Under the pieces are notes generated by a model. The model had not been told where the DNA came from. It was given only the letters and a program-made list of their open reading frames with translations, and searched no databases. A DNA stretch of 64,000 nt from Bacteroidota bacterium (lineage in GTDB: Bacteria > Bacteroidota > Ignavibacteria > Kryptoniales > JAKASW01). How positions within the stretch are numbered: the stretch's first letter is position 1; the number at the start of each line of letters is the position of its first letter. Positions 15,663 through 24,595 of the stretch are shown here, piece after piece. The stretch spans positions 76,750 to 140,749 of the forward strand of contig JAMCXB010000043.1 of NCBI GenBank assembly GCA_023480735.1. Direction: 5' to 3'. The position numbers and the translations under genes were made by a program.

Positions 15663-16592
15663 TTGAGACCAAGAGTTCTTTTGCACGCAGCCGTGCTGTT
15701 AGATGCCGTAGCGGCGTTGAAGATACTTGCAAACAGGGCTTCGGCTGAACATCTGAAAGATGGATTGATCAGCCCGCAGAACCTGCCTCTTGCGTTGGTA
15801 ATCCTCGTTATTGTTCTCCTGCTCGAACTCGCCTCAAAAAGATTTCGCAAACCCCGAGCTTACTTTCTGGCTTTCCTCGGACTGATATTCTTTCTGTGTT
15901 CGCTATACATTTATCCTCAGAACAGGTTTAAAGATGAGTCTTCAATTCTGGGATACGGAGTCCTCATACTCCAGTTCTCCGCTGCCGGGGTAACCGTGTT
16001 CTTCAAGAGTGCCGGCCTGGGTCGAATACTCGGGGTGACAGTCTTCGTCTTTGTTGTTCTGTCGATCATCGGCTTCGCCTATACGTTTTCAAATGCAGAG
16101 ACCTACGATGGCCATTCGAAAGTTGATGCTGCCGTGGTCCTCGGTGCCTCTGTTTGGGGAAAGGATAAACCCAGTCCTTTGCTGCGCGGGAGGCTTAACA
16201 CGGCAATGAAGCTGTTCAAGTCAGGAATCGCGAAGAAAATTGTGGTCACGGGCGGGACGAAGCGTTTCGGCACCATCGAATCGGAGGTTGAAGCCTCTTA
16301 CCTGCGGGAGAACGGCGTAAAGGACTCCCATATCATAAGGGACCGTCGTTCCCTTAGCACGCCGGAGCAGGTTGATTTTGTAAAAAACGTCCTTATCGAC
16401 TCGCTTAAAATGAAAAAAATAGTGATTGTGACGGACAGATGGCATTTACCTCGCGTGCTGTTGATGTGCCGCTGGCAGAATGCAAGGGTGAAAGGGATGG
16501 CGAGCGATTATAGAATGTTCTTACCCAGCGACATATATTACCGGATGCGCGAATCGGCGGCGCTTCAGGTCTACTTACTTTTTGGAGCTTAA
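15663..16592 (+). CDS. DUF218 (SanA/YdcF-like) membrane protein
   Basis: A protein of up to 309 residues. The first 150 residues hold about four or five hydrophobic segments; the C-terminal half is a DUF218 domain with AAVVLGASVWGKDKPSPLLR, KIVVTGGTKRFG, DRRSLSTPEQ and VIVTDRWHLPRVLLM. Relatives (SanA, ElyC, YdcF) affect envelope permeability and polysaccharide synthesis in Gram-negative bacteria, but the reaction is not settled. The TTG start at 15663 falls inside a sequence that is repeated near 63689 without coding, so the true start may be somewhat downstream, for example TTG 15681. Confidence 0.8.
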   Translation: MRPRVLLHAAVLLDAVAALKILANRASAEHLKDGLISPQNLPLALVILVIVLLLELASKRFRKPRAYFLAFLGLIFFLCSLYIYPQNRFKDESSILGYGVLILQFSAAGVTVFFKSAGLGRILGVTVFVFVVLSIIGFAYTFSNAETYDGHSKVDAAVVLGASVWGKDKPSPLLRGRLNTAMKLFKSGIAKKIVVTGGTKRFGTIESEVEASYLRENGVKDSHIIRDRRSLSTPEQVDFVKNVLIDSLKMKKIVIVTDRWHLPRVLLMCRWQNARVKGMASDYRMFLPSDIYYRMRESAALQVYLLFGA

Positions 16593-16640
16593 TATGAGTT
16601 TACAGGTTTGGCATGAACAGATTACATGGTTTTGTTATTT

Positions 16641-17108
16641 ATGACGTCACAGAGAAGACTTGCCAGAGAGCGCGTGCTTCAGGCGCTCTACGCCTATGAC
16701 ATTTCCCGCACATCTCCGGAATTCTTGAGTTCGGATATCTTCAAGGATATCGAGGATCTTCCAGCGTTGGAGTTTGCAAAGAAACTCTATCGCGATACTC
16801 TGGAGAACTTGAACGACCTTGATGTTATACTTCAGAGTCATCTGGAACATTGGGACATTTCGAGGGTTAATCCGATAGACCGGAGTCTTCTGAGGATGGG
16901 AATCGCTGAGATTCTTTATTCGGTGGAGATTCCAACGAAGGTCACGATCAACGAAGTGATCGAACTGGCCAAAAGGTACAGCACGGAGGAGAGTCCCAAA
17001 TTTGTAAATGGCATTCTGGACGCGGCGTTGAAGCAACTGACCTCGGACGGAAGGGTCCAGAAGAGCGGAAGAGGGTTGATAAACACGTCTACGAAAAAGA
17101 AATCGTGA
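16641..17108 (+). CDS. nusB: transcription antitermination factor NusB
   Basis: A 155-residue NusB. It begins TSQRRLARERVLQALYAYDI, the RNA-binding arginine-rich start, and continues with HLEHWDISRVNPIDRSLLRM, IPTKVTINEVIELAKRY and SPKFVNGILDA, all family signatures. With NusE it joins the rRNA antitermination complex on boxA RNA. The track start at 16626 adds five hydrophobic residues; ATG 16641 fits family N-termini better. It overlaps the MFS gene by four bases. Confidence 0.94.
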   Translation: MTSQRRLARERVLQALYAYDISRTSPEFLSSDIFKDIEDLPALEFAKKLYRDTLENLNDLDVILQSHLEHWDISRVNPIDRSLLRMGIAEILYSVEIPTKVTINEVIELAKRYSTEESPKFVNGILDAALKQLTSDGRVQKSGRGLINTSTKKKS

Positions 17109-18367
17109 TGGACGAGCGTTACTCTCGTCTCACGATATTTTCCTGGATGCTCTTCGACTATGCCCGCACATCATTTTCAGTGATGATTAAGACTGTGGGC
17201 TTTGCCTTATACTTCAGAGAAGTTGTTGCGGCAGGAACGGGGCATGGTGACTTTTACTGGGGGCTTGCAGACAGTCTTTCGATGGTTATTGCGGCGGCGC
17301 TTTCACCTGTTCTCGGTGCGGCGAGCGATTACTCGCACAAAAAGAAAAGATTTCTCCTGGTTTTTGCCGGAGTCTGTGTTTTTGCCACGGCATGCCTCTA
17401 CTGGATTCAGAGGGGAATGATTCTTCCGGCAATGCTCGTTTTCATCGCGGCGAATGTCGGGTTTCAGGGAGGATATACTTTCTACGATGCGTTTCTTCCG
17501 GAGATTGCGCCGAAGCATCTCTACGGCCGTGTGTCGGGATACGGATTTGGTATGGGATACCTTGGAGCTCTTTCGATACTCGCCATAACATTCCCTTTCA
17601 TAAAGGGCGGGTTCGCGTCGGGGAACCTTATAAATTTCCGCACAAGCTTCCTTATAGTGGCCGGATTCTTCGCCATGTTTTCACTCCCTACTTTCCTCAG
17701 ACTTCGTGATCATTCGGGTGTTTACCATCGCAAGCTGCCTTATTTCCGTTTGGGACTCAGACGGGCTGTGAGGACTTTCAGGCGTCTCGGCCAGTACAAG
17801 TCATTGTCCAGATTTCTTCTCGCCTTCTTCCTCTATATCGATGGGGTCAACACTGTAATATTTTTTGCGGCTCTTTACGCAAGAGGAACTCTAGGGTTCA
17901 CGGAAGTGCAAGTGATTGTCTTTTTCATCGTTGCCCAGACAACGGCGATATTAGGTTCGATCATCTTCGGCATCTTGACAGATCACTGGGGCCCGAAGCC
18001 GAGTATAAACATATCGCTGGTAATCTGGGTTGCCGTCGTTCTATCCGCATTCTTCATTCAGACCAAAGGACAATTCTACGTCGTCGGACTTTTTGCGGGC
18101 ATAGCCATCGGCTCTTCACAGTCATGCAGCAGGAGTCTCATGGCTTTGCTGACGCCGCCGGAACATGCGGCGGAATTCTTCGGATTCTATGATGGTATAG
18201 CCGGAAATGCGTCTGCCATTATGGGACCACTTACGTTTGGTGCGATCTCTAGTTTTACAGGGAGCCAGCGCATCGCGGTCCTGTCCGTGCTGATATTCTT
18301 CCTGGGCGGGCTTATGTTGCTCCAACAAGTCAAGGTTGAATGGAAGAAACGAACGGAGACCGCTTGA
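17105..18367 (+). CDS. MFS transporter, UMF1/Atg22-like
   Basis: A 420-residue membrane transporter with about twelve hydrophobic segments. The start WMLFDYARTSFSVMIKTVGF, the loop SDYSHKKKRFL, GYTFYDAFLPEIAPKHLYGRVSGYGFGMGYLG, and the late GSSQSCSRSLMALLTPPEHAAEFFGFYDGIAGNAS are characteristic of the UMF1 family related to fungal Atg22. The substrate is unknown. The start is GTG 17105 or ATG 17108. It overlaps the end of nusB. Confidence 0.85.
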   Translation: MMDERYSRLTIFSWMLFDYARTSFSVMIKTVGFALYFREVVAAGTGHGDFYWGLADSLSMVIAAALSPVLGAASDYSHKKKRFLLVFAGVCVFATACLYWIQRGMILPAMLVFIAANVGFQGGYTFYDAFLPEIAPKHLYGRVSGYGFGMGYLGALSILAITFPFIKGGFASGNLINFRTSFLIVAGFFAMFSLPTFLRLRDHSGVYHRKLPYFRLGLRRAVRTFRRLGQYKSLSRFLLAFFLYIDGVNTVIFFAALYARGTLGFTEVQVIVFFIVAQTTAILGSIIFGILTDHWGPKPSINISLVIWVAVVLSAFFIQTKGQFYVVGLFAGIAIGSSQSCSRSLMALLTPPEHAAEFFGFYDGIAGNASAIMGPLTFGAISSFTGSQRIAVLSVLIFFLGGLMLLQQVKVEWKKRTETA

Positions 18368-18783
18368 GAGGGAATCTTTTAGGAATAATGGTGTTCGGTT
18401 TTGCAGTTATGAGTCTCGCATTTGAAGCAAATAAGTATATAACGGTTGAAGTACCAACTTATGCCGTGGAGGTTGAGAACGGGAGGCCTTTTACTTTCTC
18501 CGTTAAACTGAAAACGGCCGAGGGGGTCCATGTAAATGCCCAACCTCAAATATCCGTCAAATCGGAGACAGAAGGAATCTCTTTCAGAGTCAATACGATC
18601 CACAAGGACGGCGATCATCTCGATCCCGCAAAGCCTATCAATATAGAATGTGAAACCGATGGGTTGGCCACCGGGGCGCACCGCGCTAAGTTCATTTTGC
18701 GCTATACTTACTGTTCAGATACGGAGAAGTGGTGCCGAATGGGCAGCGAATCAGTTACTGTTGAACTAAAGGTAATTAAGTAA
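18340..18783 (+). CDS. exported DsbD alpha-domain-like protein
   Basis: A 147-residue protein with an N-terminal hydrophobic helix (GNLLGIMVFGFAVMSLAF) and a beta-rich domain. The segment FTFSVKLKTAEGVHVNAQP and the two-cysteine motif YTYCSDTEKWCRM resemble the periplasmic N-terminal domain of DsbD, where such a Cys pair passes electrons to thiol-disulfide partners. Here it is free-standing, without the DsbD membrane domain. The match is by motif only, so the redox role is inferred. It overlaps the MFS gene by 28 bases; a start at TTG 18364 (18 bases later in frame) is possible. Confidence 0.6.
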   Translation: MEETNGDRLRGNLLGIMVFGFAVMSLAFEANKYITVEVPTYAVEVENGRPFTFSVKLKTAEGVHVNAQPQISVKSETEGISFRVNTIHKDGDHLDPAKPINIECETDGLATGAHRAKFILRYTYCSDTEKWCRMGSESVTVELKVIK

Positions 18784-19521
18784 TTGAAGCCCGTCTACTT
18801 CATTTCGGACATACACTTAGGTGCTCCTTCGCTCAGCACAGAATTCGAGGTTAAGAGAAAGAATGAGCTATTGAAGTTTATGGGCAAAGTTGCGAATGAT
18901 GGAAGTAGAATGATAATAGTTGGTGACCTTTTCGATTTCTGGTTTGAATATAGGTCCGTGATACCCAAGGACTATTTTTGGATTTACTCGAAATTGAAAG
19001 AGATGACCGATAGTGGAATTCCGGTGGACTACGTTGCAGGAAACCACGACTTTTTCTTGGGTGAGTTCTTCTCGAAATCTGTCGGGATAACTGTACACCC
19101 GGACGGATTCTCAGAAGAATTGAACGGCAAAAGGTTCCTGATCGTCCACGGCGATGGTCTGGCGATAAAGGACTCCGGTTATAGAATGCTGAAGCGAGTA
19201 TTGAGGAACGGGCTCGTGAATTCGGTGATCAGATGGATTCATCCGGACGTCGGCTTCCGGCTTGCAAAGGCATTTTCCAGGAAGAGCAGGGAGTACACAT
19301 CAAGCAAGGATTATGGTGAGGTTGACGGGATGATGGTGTTTGCCGAGAATAACATCAATGATGGATATGATTACGTGGTGATGGGACATAACCATGTTCC
19401 GAGGTTAGAGCATTTTGGGAAGGGCGTTTATATCAACCTCGGAGACTGGCTTAAACATTTTACTTACGGGATTTTTGACGGTAATCAGATGGAACTAGCG
19501 GAATGGGAATTTGAGAAATGA
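18784..19521 (+). CDS. UDP-2,3-diacylglucosamine diphosphatase-like metallophosphoesterase
   Basis: A 245-residue calcineurin-like phosphoesterase of the LpxH group. Motifs in order: YFISDIHLGAP, VGDLFDFWFEYR, AGNHDFFLGEF, IVHGDGLA, and MGHNHVPRLE. LpxH removes UMP from UDP-2,3-diacylglucosamine in lipid A synthesis at the inner membrane. FDFWFEYRSVIPKDYF is typical of the Bacteroidota form. The start is TTG 18784, directly after the previous stop. It overlaps the PBP gene by four bases. Confidence 0.88.
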   Translation: MKPVYFISDIHLGAPSLSTEFEVKRKNELLKFMGKVANDGSRMIIVGDLFDFWFEYRSVIPKDYFWIYSKLKEMTDSGIPVDYVAGNHDFFLGEFFSKSVGITVHPDGFSEELNGKRFLIVHGDGLAIKDSGYRMLKRVLRNGLVNSVIRWIHPDVGFRLAKAFSRKSREYTSSKDYGEVDGMMVFAENNINDGYDYVVMGHNHVPRLEHFGKGVYINLGDWLKHFTYGIFDGNQMELAEWEFEK

Positions 19522-21800
19522 AGTGGCGTTATTCAAAAGAGGAGATGGAGCGTTATTTCAACGACCCTGAATACAGGAAGTCGGCGCGGAAGAAAAGAAA
19601 GCTGAAGTCAAAAGAGAAGCGTGCGGCGAAATGGGGAATTTGGTCCGCTATCATTCTTCTCTTGATCGGATACACCTATTATGTGATAACGGGACTTCCA
19701 TCTTTGGAGGAGCTTGAGAATCCGAAACCAGACCTGGCTACCCGTGTGCTTTCTGCCGATGGACAGGTAATCGACCAGTTTTACCTCAAGAATCGAGCCC
19801 TGGTAAGCCTGAAGGAAATCCCGCCTTATGTCGTTCAAGCCCTTATTTCTACGGAAGACAAGAAATTCTACTCTCACTGGGGGATAGACCCGATCCGTAT
19901 TTTCAAGGCAGCTATTATCGATTTGGTGCACATGCGCGTGGTTGAGGGCGCAAGTACGATTACGCAGCAGCTTGCCAGGAATCTCTATCTTAATCAGGAA
20001 GTAAATCTCACACGGAAAATTCGAGAGGCAATAACCGCAATACAAATCGAGAGGACGTACACAAAGGAAGAGATCCTGTCGATGTATCTCAACGACGTTT
20101 ATTTCGGGCGCGGTGCATACGGGCTTCAGTCAGCCGCTCAGCTCTATTTCGATGAGTCCGCCTCGGATCTGACTTTGCCCCAGGGGGCGCTTCTGATCGG
20201 CATGCTGAGATCGCCGGGTATCTTCGACCCGATCAATCACCCTAAGCGGGCAATAGACGTTCGCAACCTTGTGTTAAGGAACATGCTCAACGACGGCAAA
20301 CTGAGCGAGCCGACGTATGAAGCGGCCAAACGTACGCCGCTCGGTATCAAATACCACAGCCCGTCATCCGGGCTAGCTCCGGCTTTCGTAGAAATGGTGC
20401 GGCAGCAACTGGAGAAGATGGCAGAAAAGTATGGGTTTGACATTTATAGGGATGGACTGACCGTCTACACTACGCTCGACTCGAGGATGCAGCAATTTGC
20501 CGATGACGCCGTCGACCAGCATATCTCGGAATATCAGAAATGGTTTGATACAAAGTGGAACTGGAAGGATAATCGTTCGACCCTGTGGGACGCAGTGGAC
20601 AGGGCGATAAAGGATTATCCCGATTATCGTGATGCGAGCACAGCTTCTGCCCGCGCTTCGATCTATAAGAAACTTCATTCGAGCCCTGCCTTTGTCGATT
20701 CCGTCAAACAGGCCGAACAGACAATCCAGGTCGGATTTGTCTGCATCAATCCGAAAACCGGTTACATCGATGCCATGGTTGGCTCGTCCAATTACAAACA
20801 GTTCAGGTATGGCCTCAACCACGTTACTCAGATAGCAAGGCAGCCGGGCTCCGCCTTCAAGCCGATCGTTTATACGGTTGCCATAGACAACGGCTATGCA
20901 CCGTCGTATAAGCTTCTCAATCAACCCGTTACGGTTATGATGCCTGACGGAACGCGCTGGTCACCCAGGAACGCGGATGGGGAATTCGGAGGTGAGGTCA
21001 CTATCAGGGATGCGCTCAAGTATTCAATCAATGTGGTTGCGGTGCGAGCCGTCCTTGGACAGGATGCAATAGCTCCGATAAATCAGGTAATCGATTATGC
21101 ACACAGGATGGGAATCACAACCGAAATACCTCCTTACCCGTCTATCGCAATAGGTTCGGCTCTCGTCATACCCATACAGCTTGTCTCCGCTTACGGCATC
21201 TTTGCAGATGACGGAATTCTGACGAAGCCAATATCGATCCTGAAGATTGAGGACAAGAACGGCAACGTCATTTATGAGAACCACGCTCAATCTACGGAAG
21301 TTCTGAGTCCCCAGACAGCATACTTGATGACCGACATGCTTCGAGGAGTGATAGATGGTGGTACGGGCGCAAGGGTGAGGAATTACTTCAATCTTGACTG
21401 TGCAGGTAAAACCGGTACGACACAGGATTACGGCGACGCATGGTTTATAGGATATACGCCGCAGCTTGTGGCGGGAGTCTGGGTAGGCTTTGACGATGAC
21501 AGAGTGCACTTCACCAATTGGGACGGGCAGGGCGGCAGGGCCGCTGCGCCTATTTGGGGAATTTTCATGAGGGACGTCTATGCCGACAGAAGTATCGGAC
21601 TTCCGATTACGTCCTTCGTTCAACCCGAAGGAGTCGTTACTCGTATGATATGTGCGCAGACCGGGATGCTTGCAACGGAATTCTGTCCGAACAAAATACC
21701 TGCGCTTTTCAATGCGAAGTACCTGCCGCCGGTCTGTAATGTACACACAGGTCCGCATCAGCGGGCGGTCGCTCAACCTACAGGTAAGATAGGGTATTGA
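19518..21800 (+). CDS. bifunctional penicillin-binding protein 1A
   Basis: A 760-residue class A PBP that polymerises and cross-links peptidoglycan. A basic cytoplasmic tail is followed by a transmembrane helix at about 40-58. The glycosyltransferase domain shows STEDKKFYSHWGIDP, EGASTITQQLARNLYL and NDVYFGRGAYGLQSAAQLYF. The transpeptidase domain shows the active Ser in QPGSAFKPIVY (SxxK), SINVV (SxN) and GKTGTT (KTG). The late part SFVQPEGVVTRMICAQTG with paired Cys is common in this group. It is the end of the operon that contains the LpxH-like gene. Confidence 0.95.
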   Translation: MKWRYSKEEMERYFNDPEYRKSARKKRKLKSKEKRAAKWGIWSAIILLLIGYTYYVITGLPSLEELENPKPDLATRVLSADGQVIDQFYLKNRALVSLKEIPPYVVQALISTEDKKFYSHWGIDPIRIFKAAIIDLVHMRVVEGASTITQQLARNLYLNQEVNLTRKIREAITAIQIERTYTKEEILSMYLNDVYFGRGAYGLQSAAQLYFDESASDLTLPQGALLIGMLRSPGIFDPINHPKRAIDVRNLVLRNMLNDGKLSEPTYEAAKRTPLGIKYHSPSSGLAPAFVEMVRQQLEKMAEKYGFDIYRDGLTVYTTLDSRMQQFADDAVDQHISEYQKWFDTKWNWKDNRSTLWDAVDRAIKDYPDYRDASTASARASIYKKLHSSPAFVDSVKQAEQTIQVGFVCINPKTGYIDAMVGSSNYKQFRYGLNHVTQIARQPGSAFKPIVYTVAIDNGYAPSYKLLNQPVTVMMPDGTRWSPRNADGEFGGEVTIRDALKYSINVVAVRAVLGQDAIAPINQVIDYAHRMGITTEIPPYPSIAIGSALVIPIQLVSAYGIFADDGILTKPISILKIEDKNGNVIYENHAQSTEVLSPQTAYLMTDMLRGVIDGGTGARVRNYFNLDCAGKTGTTQDYGDAWFIGYTPQLVAGVWVGFDDDRVHFTNWDGQGGRAAAPIWGIFMRDVYADRSIGLPITSFVQPEGVVTRMICAQTGMLATEFCPNKIPALFNAKYLPPVCNVHTGPHQRAVAQPTGKIGY

Positions 21801-21904
21801 TATGCTGTCGAATCCTTTGACTAAGTTTCACTGTGTCAAAATGGAACCCAGCGCCCCAGCAGCCATAGGATTTTTCGTCTTGCCTGCCGAAGTTAGCGGC
21901 GCTA

Positions 21905-22696
21905 TTATAACATCCCTCTGTATGCGCCGCCGTCGAACTGAATTGTTGCTCCGGTAACATAACTGTTTCTTTCGGAACACAAGAACGCGACAAAATCACC
22001 AAACTCCTCGGGAGTTCCTAACCTCCCCATAGGAATTTCTTTTACGATGCCCTGGAGAGCCGCCTCTTTCGAAATCCCCTTCTTAGCTGCGGTTTCTTCC
22101 ATCAAGTAGTCAACTCTTTTCGTGGAGACGTAGTATGGAGCTATGTTGTTTATCAGCACATTGTCGCGCGCTACGTCCCGCGAGATTGTTTTCGCCAGCC
22201 CGATAATGGCTGCACGAACCGCATTCGAGAGGAGGAGATTGTCGGACGGCTGCTTCACAGTCAAAGAAGTCAAGTTGACAATTCGTCCCCACTTCTGCTT
22301 CTGCATCGTCGGGATTGCTTTTCTAATTAGCCGGACGGTGCTCATTAGATTCAACTCCACGGCTTTTTGCCATTGTTCGTCGCTGAAGTCGAAGAAACCG
22401 CCTGCCGGAGGCCCGCCCGCATTGGGAACAAGAATGTGCACGGTTCCGAATCGTTTTATCACGTCGTCAAAGAGCCTGTCGATGTCATCCGATTGAGTGA
22501 TGTCTCCCTGGACAGCAAATGCGGTTTGACCCGTCTTCTTTCTTATTTCATCGACAGCGTCGTGAAGATTTTGTTTGTGCCTTCCGTTGACCACAACGCC
22601 GGCACCCTCCGCGGCGAGCGAAGCGGCCACAGCCTTTCCCAGCCCTTTAGTGGATGCCGCGACGACGGCAACTTTTCCTTTTAGTCCGAGATCCAT
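21905..22696 (-). CDS. SDR family oxidoreductase, atypical active site
   Basis: A 263-residue short-chain dehydrogenase/reductase, FabG-like in overall form. The nucleotide-binding glycine motif is VVAASTKGLGKAVA, and VPNAGGP replaces NNAG. The catalytic Ser lies in VNLTSLT, but the YxxxK pair reads SNAVR: Ser stands at the Tyr position and Arg at the Lys position. A clade of SDRs with this change exists and its chemistry is unclear; assignment as 3-oxoacyl-ACP reductase would be unsafe. The C-terminus GRLGTPEEFGDFVAFLCSE and VTGATIQFDGG is typical. It is the last gene of a minus-strand group with MarC and a methyltransferase. Confidence 0.85.
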   Translation of the reverse strand: MDLGLKGKVAVVAASTKGLGKAVAASLAAEGAGVVVNGRHKQNLHDAVDEIRKKTGQTAFAVQGDITQSDDIDRLFDDVIKRFGTVHILVPNAGGPPAGGFFDFSDEQWQKAVELNLMSTVRLIRKAIPTMQKQKWGRIVNLTSLTVKQPSDNLLLSNAVRAAIIGLAKTISRDVARDNVLINNIAPYYVSTKRVDYLMEETAAKKGISKEAALQGIVKEIPMGRLGTPEEFGDFVAFLCSERNSYVTGATIQFDGGAYRGML

Positions 22697-22705
22697 ATCA
22701 TGCTC

Positions 22706-23299
22706 CTAATGTCTTGAAATTGCATCGGTGATGCCTACGCGAATCATCATTACGGCGATAGCCGCAAGAAACAATGAGGCAACTTTGCTGAATACGCGCG
22801 AGCCTGCGTCCCCGAGCAACCGAGTTACGATGTCACTGTAATTGAAAACCAAATAGACAATGGCAAGATTAACTGCCAGGGCGAGAGTCGCGAGAAAATA
22901 CCCGTAGGAATTCACGAGTATGAGAATGGTGGTCAATGCCGCCGGCCCCATTATCAGCGGTATTCCAATCGGAACCACCCCGACCGAGCCGCCCGGATCC
23001 TTTCTCTGTTGTTCGTGTGCAAAGAGGAGGTCGTTGACAGATAGAACGAGAAGTATTATTCCTCCTCCTATTCTGAAGTCGCTCAGCGTTATTCCGAGAA
23101 AGCCGAATATTTCCTTTCCCGCAATGATGAAAAGGACGGACACTGCCAGAGCAGCCAGGGAAGCTTCGATGATTAGTTTCCTTCTGCCCTCCTTCTTCAT
23201 ACCGCCCGTGAAACCTACAAAAATAGGGAGCACCCCAAACACATCGATTGCAACAAAAAGAGGTATGAAACAATAGAGGAAGTTGTGGTAGAAGCTCAT
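22706..23299 (-). CDS. MarC family integral membrane protein
   Basis: A 197-residue protein with six hydrophobic segments of the MarC/UPF0056 family. It starts SFYHNFLYCFIPLFVAIDVFG and contains FVGFTGGMKKEGRRKL, FRIGGGIILLVLSVNDLL, and PIGIPLIMGPAALTTILIL. MarC was once linked with antibiotic resistance, but its function is not known. The track start at 23344 adds 15 residues that do not fit the family; ATG 23299 is preferred. Confidence 0.88.
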   Translation of the reverse strand: MSFYHNFLYCFIPLFVAIDVFGVLPIFVGFTGGMKKEGRRKLIIEASLAALAVSVLFIIAGKEIFGFLGITLSDFRIGGGIILLVLSVNDLLFAHEQQRKDPGGSVGVVPIGIPLIMGPAALTTILILVNSYGYFLATLALAVNLAIVYLVFNYSDIVTRLLGDAGSRVFSKVASLFLAAIAVMMIRVGITDAISRH

Positions 23300-23356
23300 A
23301 GACGAAATTATTTGTGAATCGACAAACTTGCAAGTTTCCGGCAAACGGCTCCTATG

Positions 23357-24187
23357 TCACAATCGCTCGCTGTTAATTATCAGAAATGGGACCTGCATGG
23401 ACAGCGGGCCTGCTTTGTCCGCTACGGAATTCAACTTCTGTTCTATTCTTTTGAAGACTGCTTCGTGGTGATCTTCGGGAATTATCTCCTTCCAGGATGG
23501 CATGAACGCAACCTTGAAAAATGAGTGGTCCAACATCGCAGTGCCGTCCGAGAAATGATAGCTGAAGGTGTCTTTATACGTGGACACCATCCTGAAACCG
23601 TTCGATTCTAGGAGACTCAGGAATACATTGACCGGTTTACGCTTGGTGTATATGTGCTCATCCAATTTCCTCGCAGATTCTTGGAGGTCGAGATCCAAAA
23701 GGACCCCCCGAAATACTGCATAGAACTGCTCGAAAGTCCGGTCCGTGTTGAACGTGAACGAAAATTGCGCCCCCTGTCTTGAGACACGCCGGAGTTCGCT
23801 GAAGGTTTGCTCCAGGTTCTGGACGTTGTTGATTCCGTTGTTGGATAGTATGGAATCAAAATAGCCGTCCTTGAAGGGCATTTCCTCCGCACGCCCCTGA
23901 ACAATTTCAACATTAGTCAATGCATGTGCCTCAATCCTTTGCGCGGCCATGTGAATTCCCTCATCCCATGGATCGATACCGTATACTCTTGATGATTTTC
24001 CTAATCTCATAGCCAATTCTATAAGAGGGAACCCGAATCCACATCCAAGGTCGAGCACCCTCTGCTGCTTCTTATAACGGACGACATCGAGGAGGCGCAG
24101 GCCGAATGGGGTGGACCAGAAGGCCAGGTCGTCTGTTAAGGTATTCATATCCGCACCGTAAAGACTGTCGAGCTGGTAGCAAGCCAT
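23357..24187 (-). CDS. class I SAM-dependent methyltransferase
   Basis: A 276-residue methyltransferase. The SAM-binding motif is VLDLGCGFGFPLIELAMRLG near residues 46-65, followed by VYGIDPWDEG (acidic loop) and EIVQGRAEEMPFKDGYFDSI. The C-terminal 120 residues are specific to this protein and give no clear substrate. GGATGG lies before the ATG. It heads the minus-strand group and is divergent from nuoJ. Confidence 0.82.
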   Translation of the reverse strand: MACYQLDSLYGADMNTLTDDLAFWSTPFGLRLLDVVRYKKQQRVLDLGCGFGFPLIELAMRLGKSSRVYGIDPWDEGIHMAAQRIEAHALTNVEIVQGRAEEMPFKDGYFDSILSNNGINNVQNLEQTFSELRRVSRQGAQFSFTFNTDRTFEQFYAVFRGVLLDLDLQESARKLDEHIYTKRKPVNVFLSLLESNGFRMVSTYKDTFSYHFSDGTAMLDHSFFKVAFMPSWKEIIPEDHHEAVFKRIEQKLNSVADKAGPLSMQVPFLIINSERL

Positions 24188-24535
24188 TTAATCCATCCGC
24201 AGGTTAATTAAGCGACAAGACACAATGAAATTCGAACGATGCAGGTCATGCACATTCGGGCCGGTTGTGATAGTCAAGCAGCAATTCTGAGTGTCTGCCG
24301 AGTCAGAGGTAAGAGATATGGTACAGAAAACTGTGAACGCCCGACTGGAATGACCATCTAAAAAGTATATCCGGACGTCGACAGAGTCAAGCAGGCTCAC
24401 TGCGGAAATCTGTCTTCGAAGATCAGATGCGACGCCGCGCCAGCATGCCGTATAGATTTGATGTCGGGGTTATCATGACGCCGCTGAGCCGATATTCTTG
24501 TGGAGTCGAGAGCGTAACCTTTGCTTTCAGCGTTG
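24188..24535. other. intergenic region between methyltransferase and nuoJ
   Basis: About 350 bases between divergent genes, with no convincing gene. A 70-codon reading on the minus strand (24188-24400) abuts the methyltransferase ATG but has no recognisable features or ribosome site. The nuoJ promoter lies to its right. Confidence 0.4.
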
Positions 24536-24536
24536 A

Positions 24537-24565
24537 TTGTTTATCCCCTATATTTTATATTTTTG
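24537..24565 (+). promoter_or_regulatory. predicted Bacteroidota-type promoter for the nuoJKLMN cluster
   Basis: TTG at 24537-24539 and TATTTTTG at 24558-24565 (TAnnTTTG) are separated by 18 bases, close to the Bacteroidota primary sigma pattern TTTG-N19-TAnnTTTG. An ACGGAGG ribosome site follows at 24582-24588 before the TTG start of nuoJ. Pattern match only. Confidence 0.5.
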
Positions 24566-24595
24566 GCGTTCTAAAAACACTACGGAGGTACTCGG

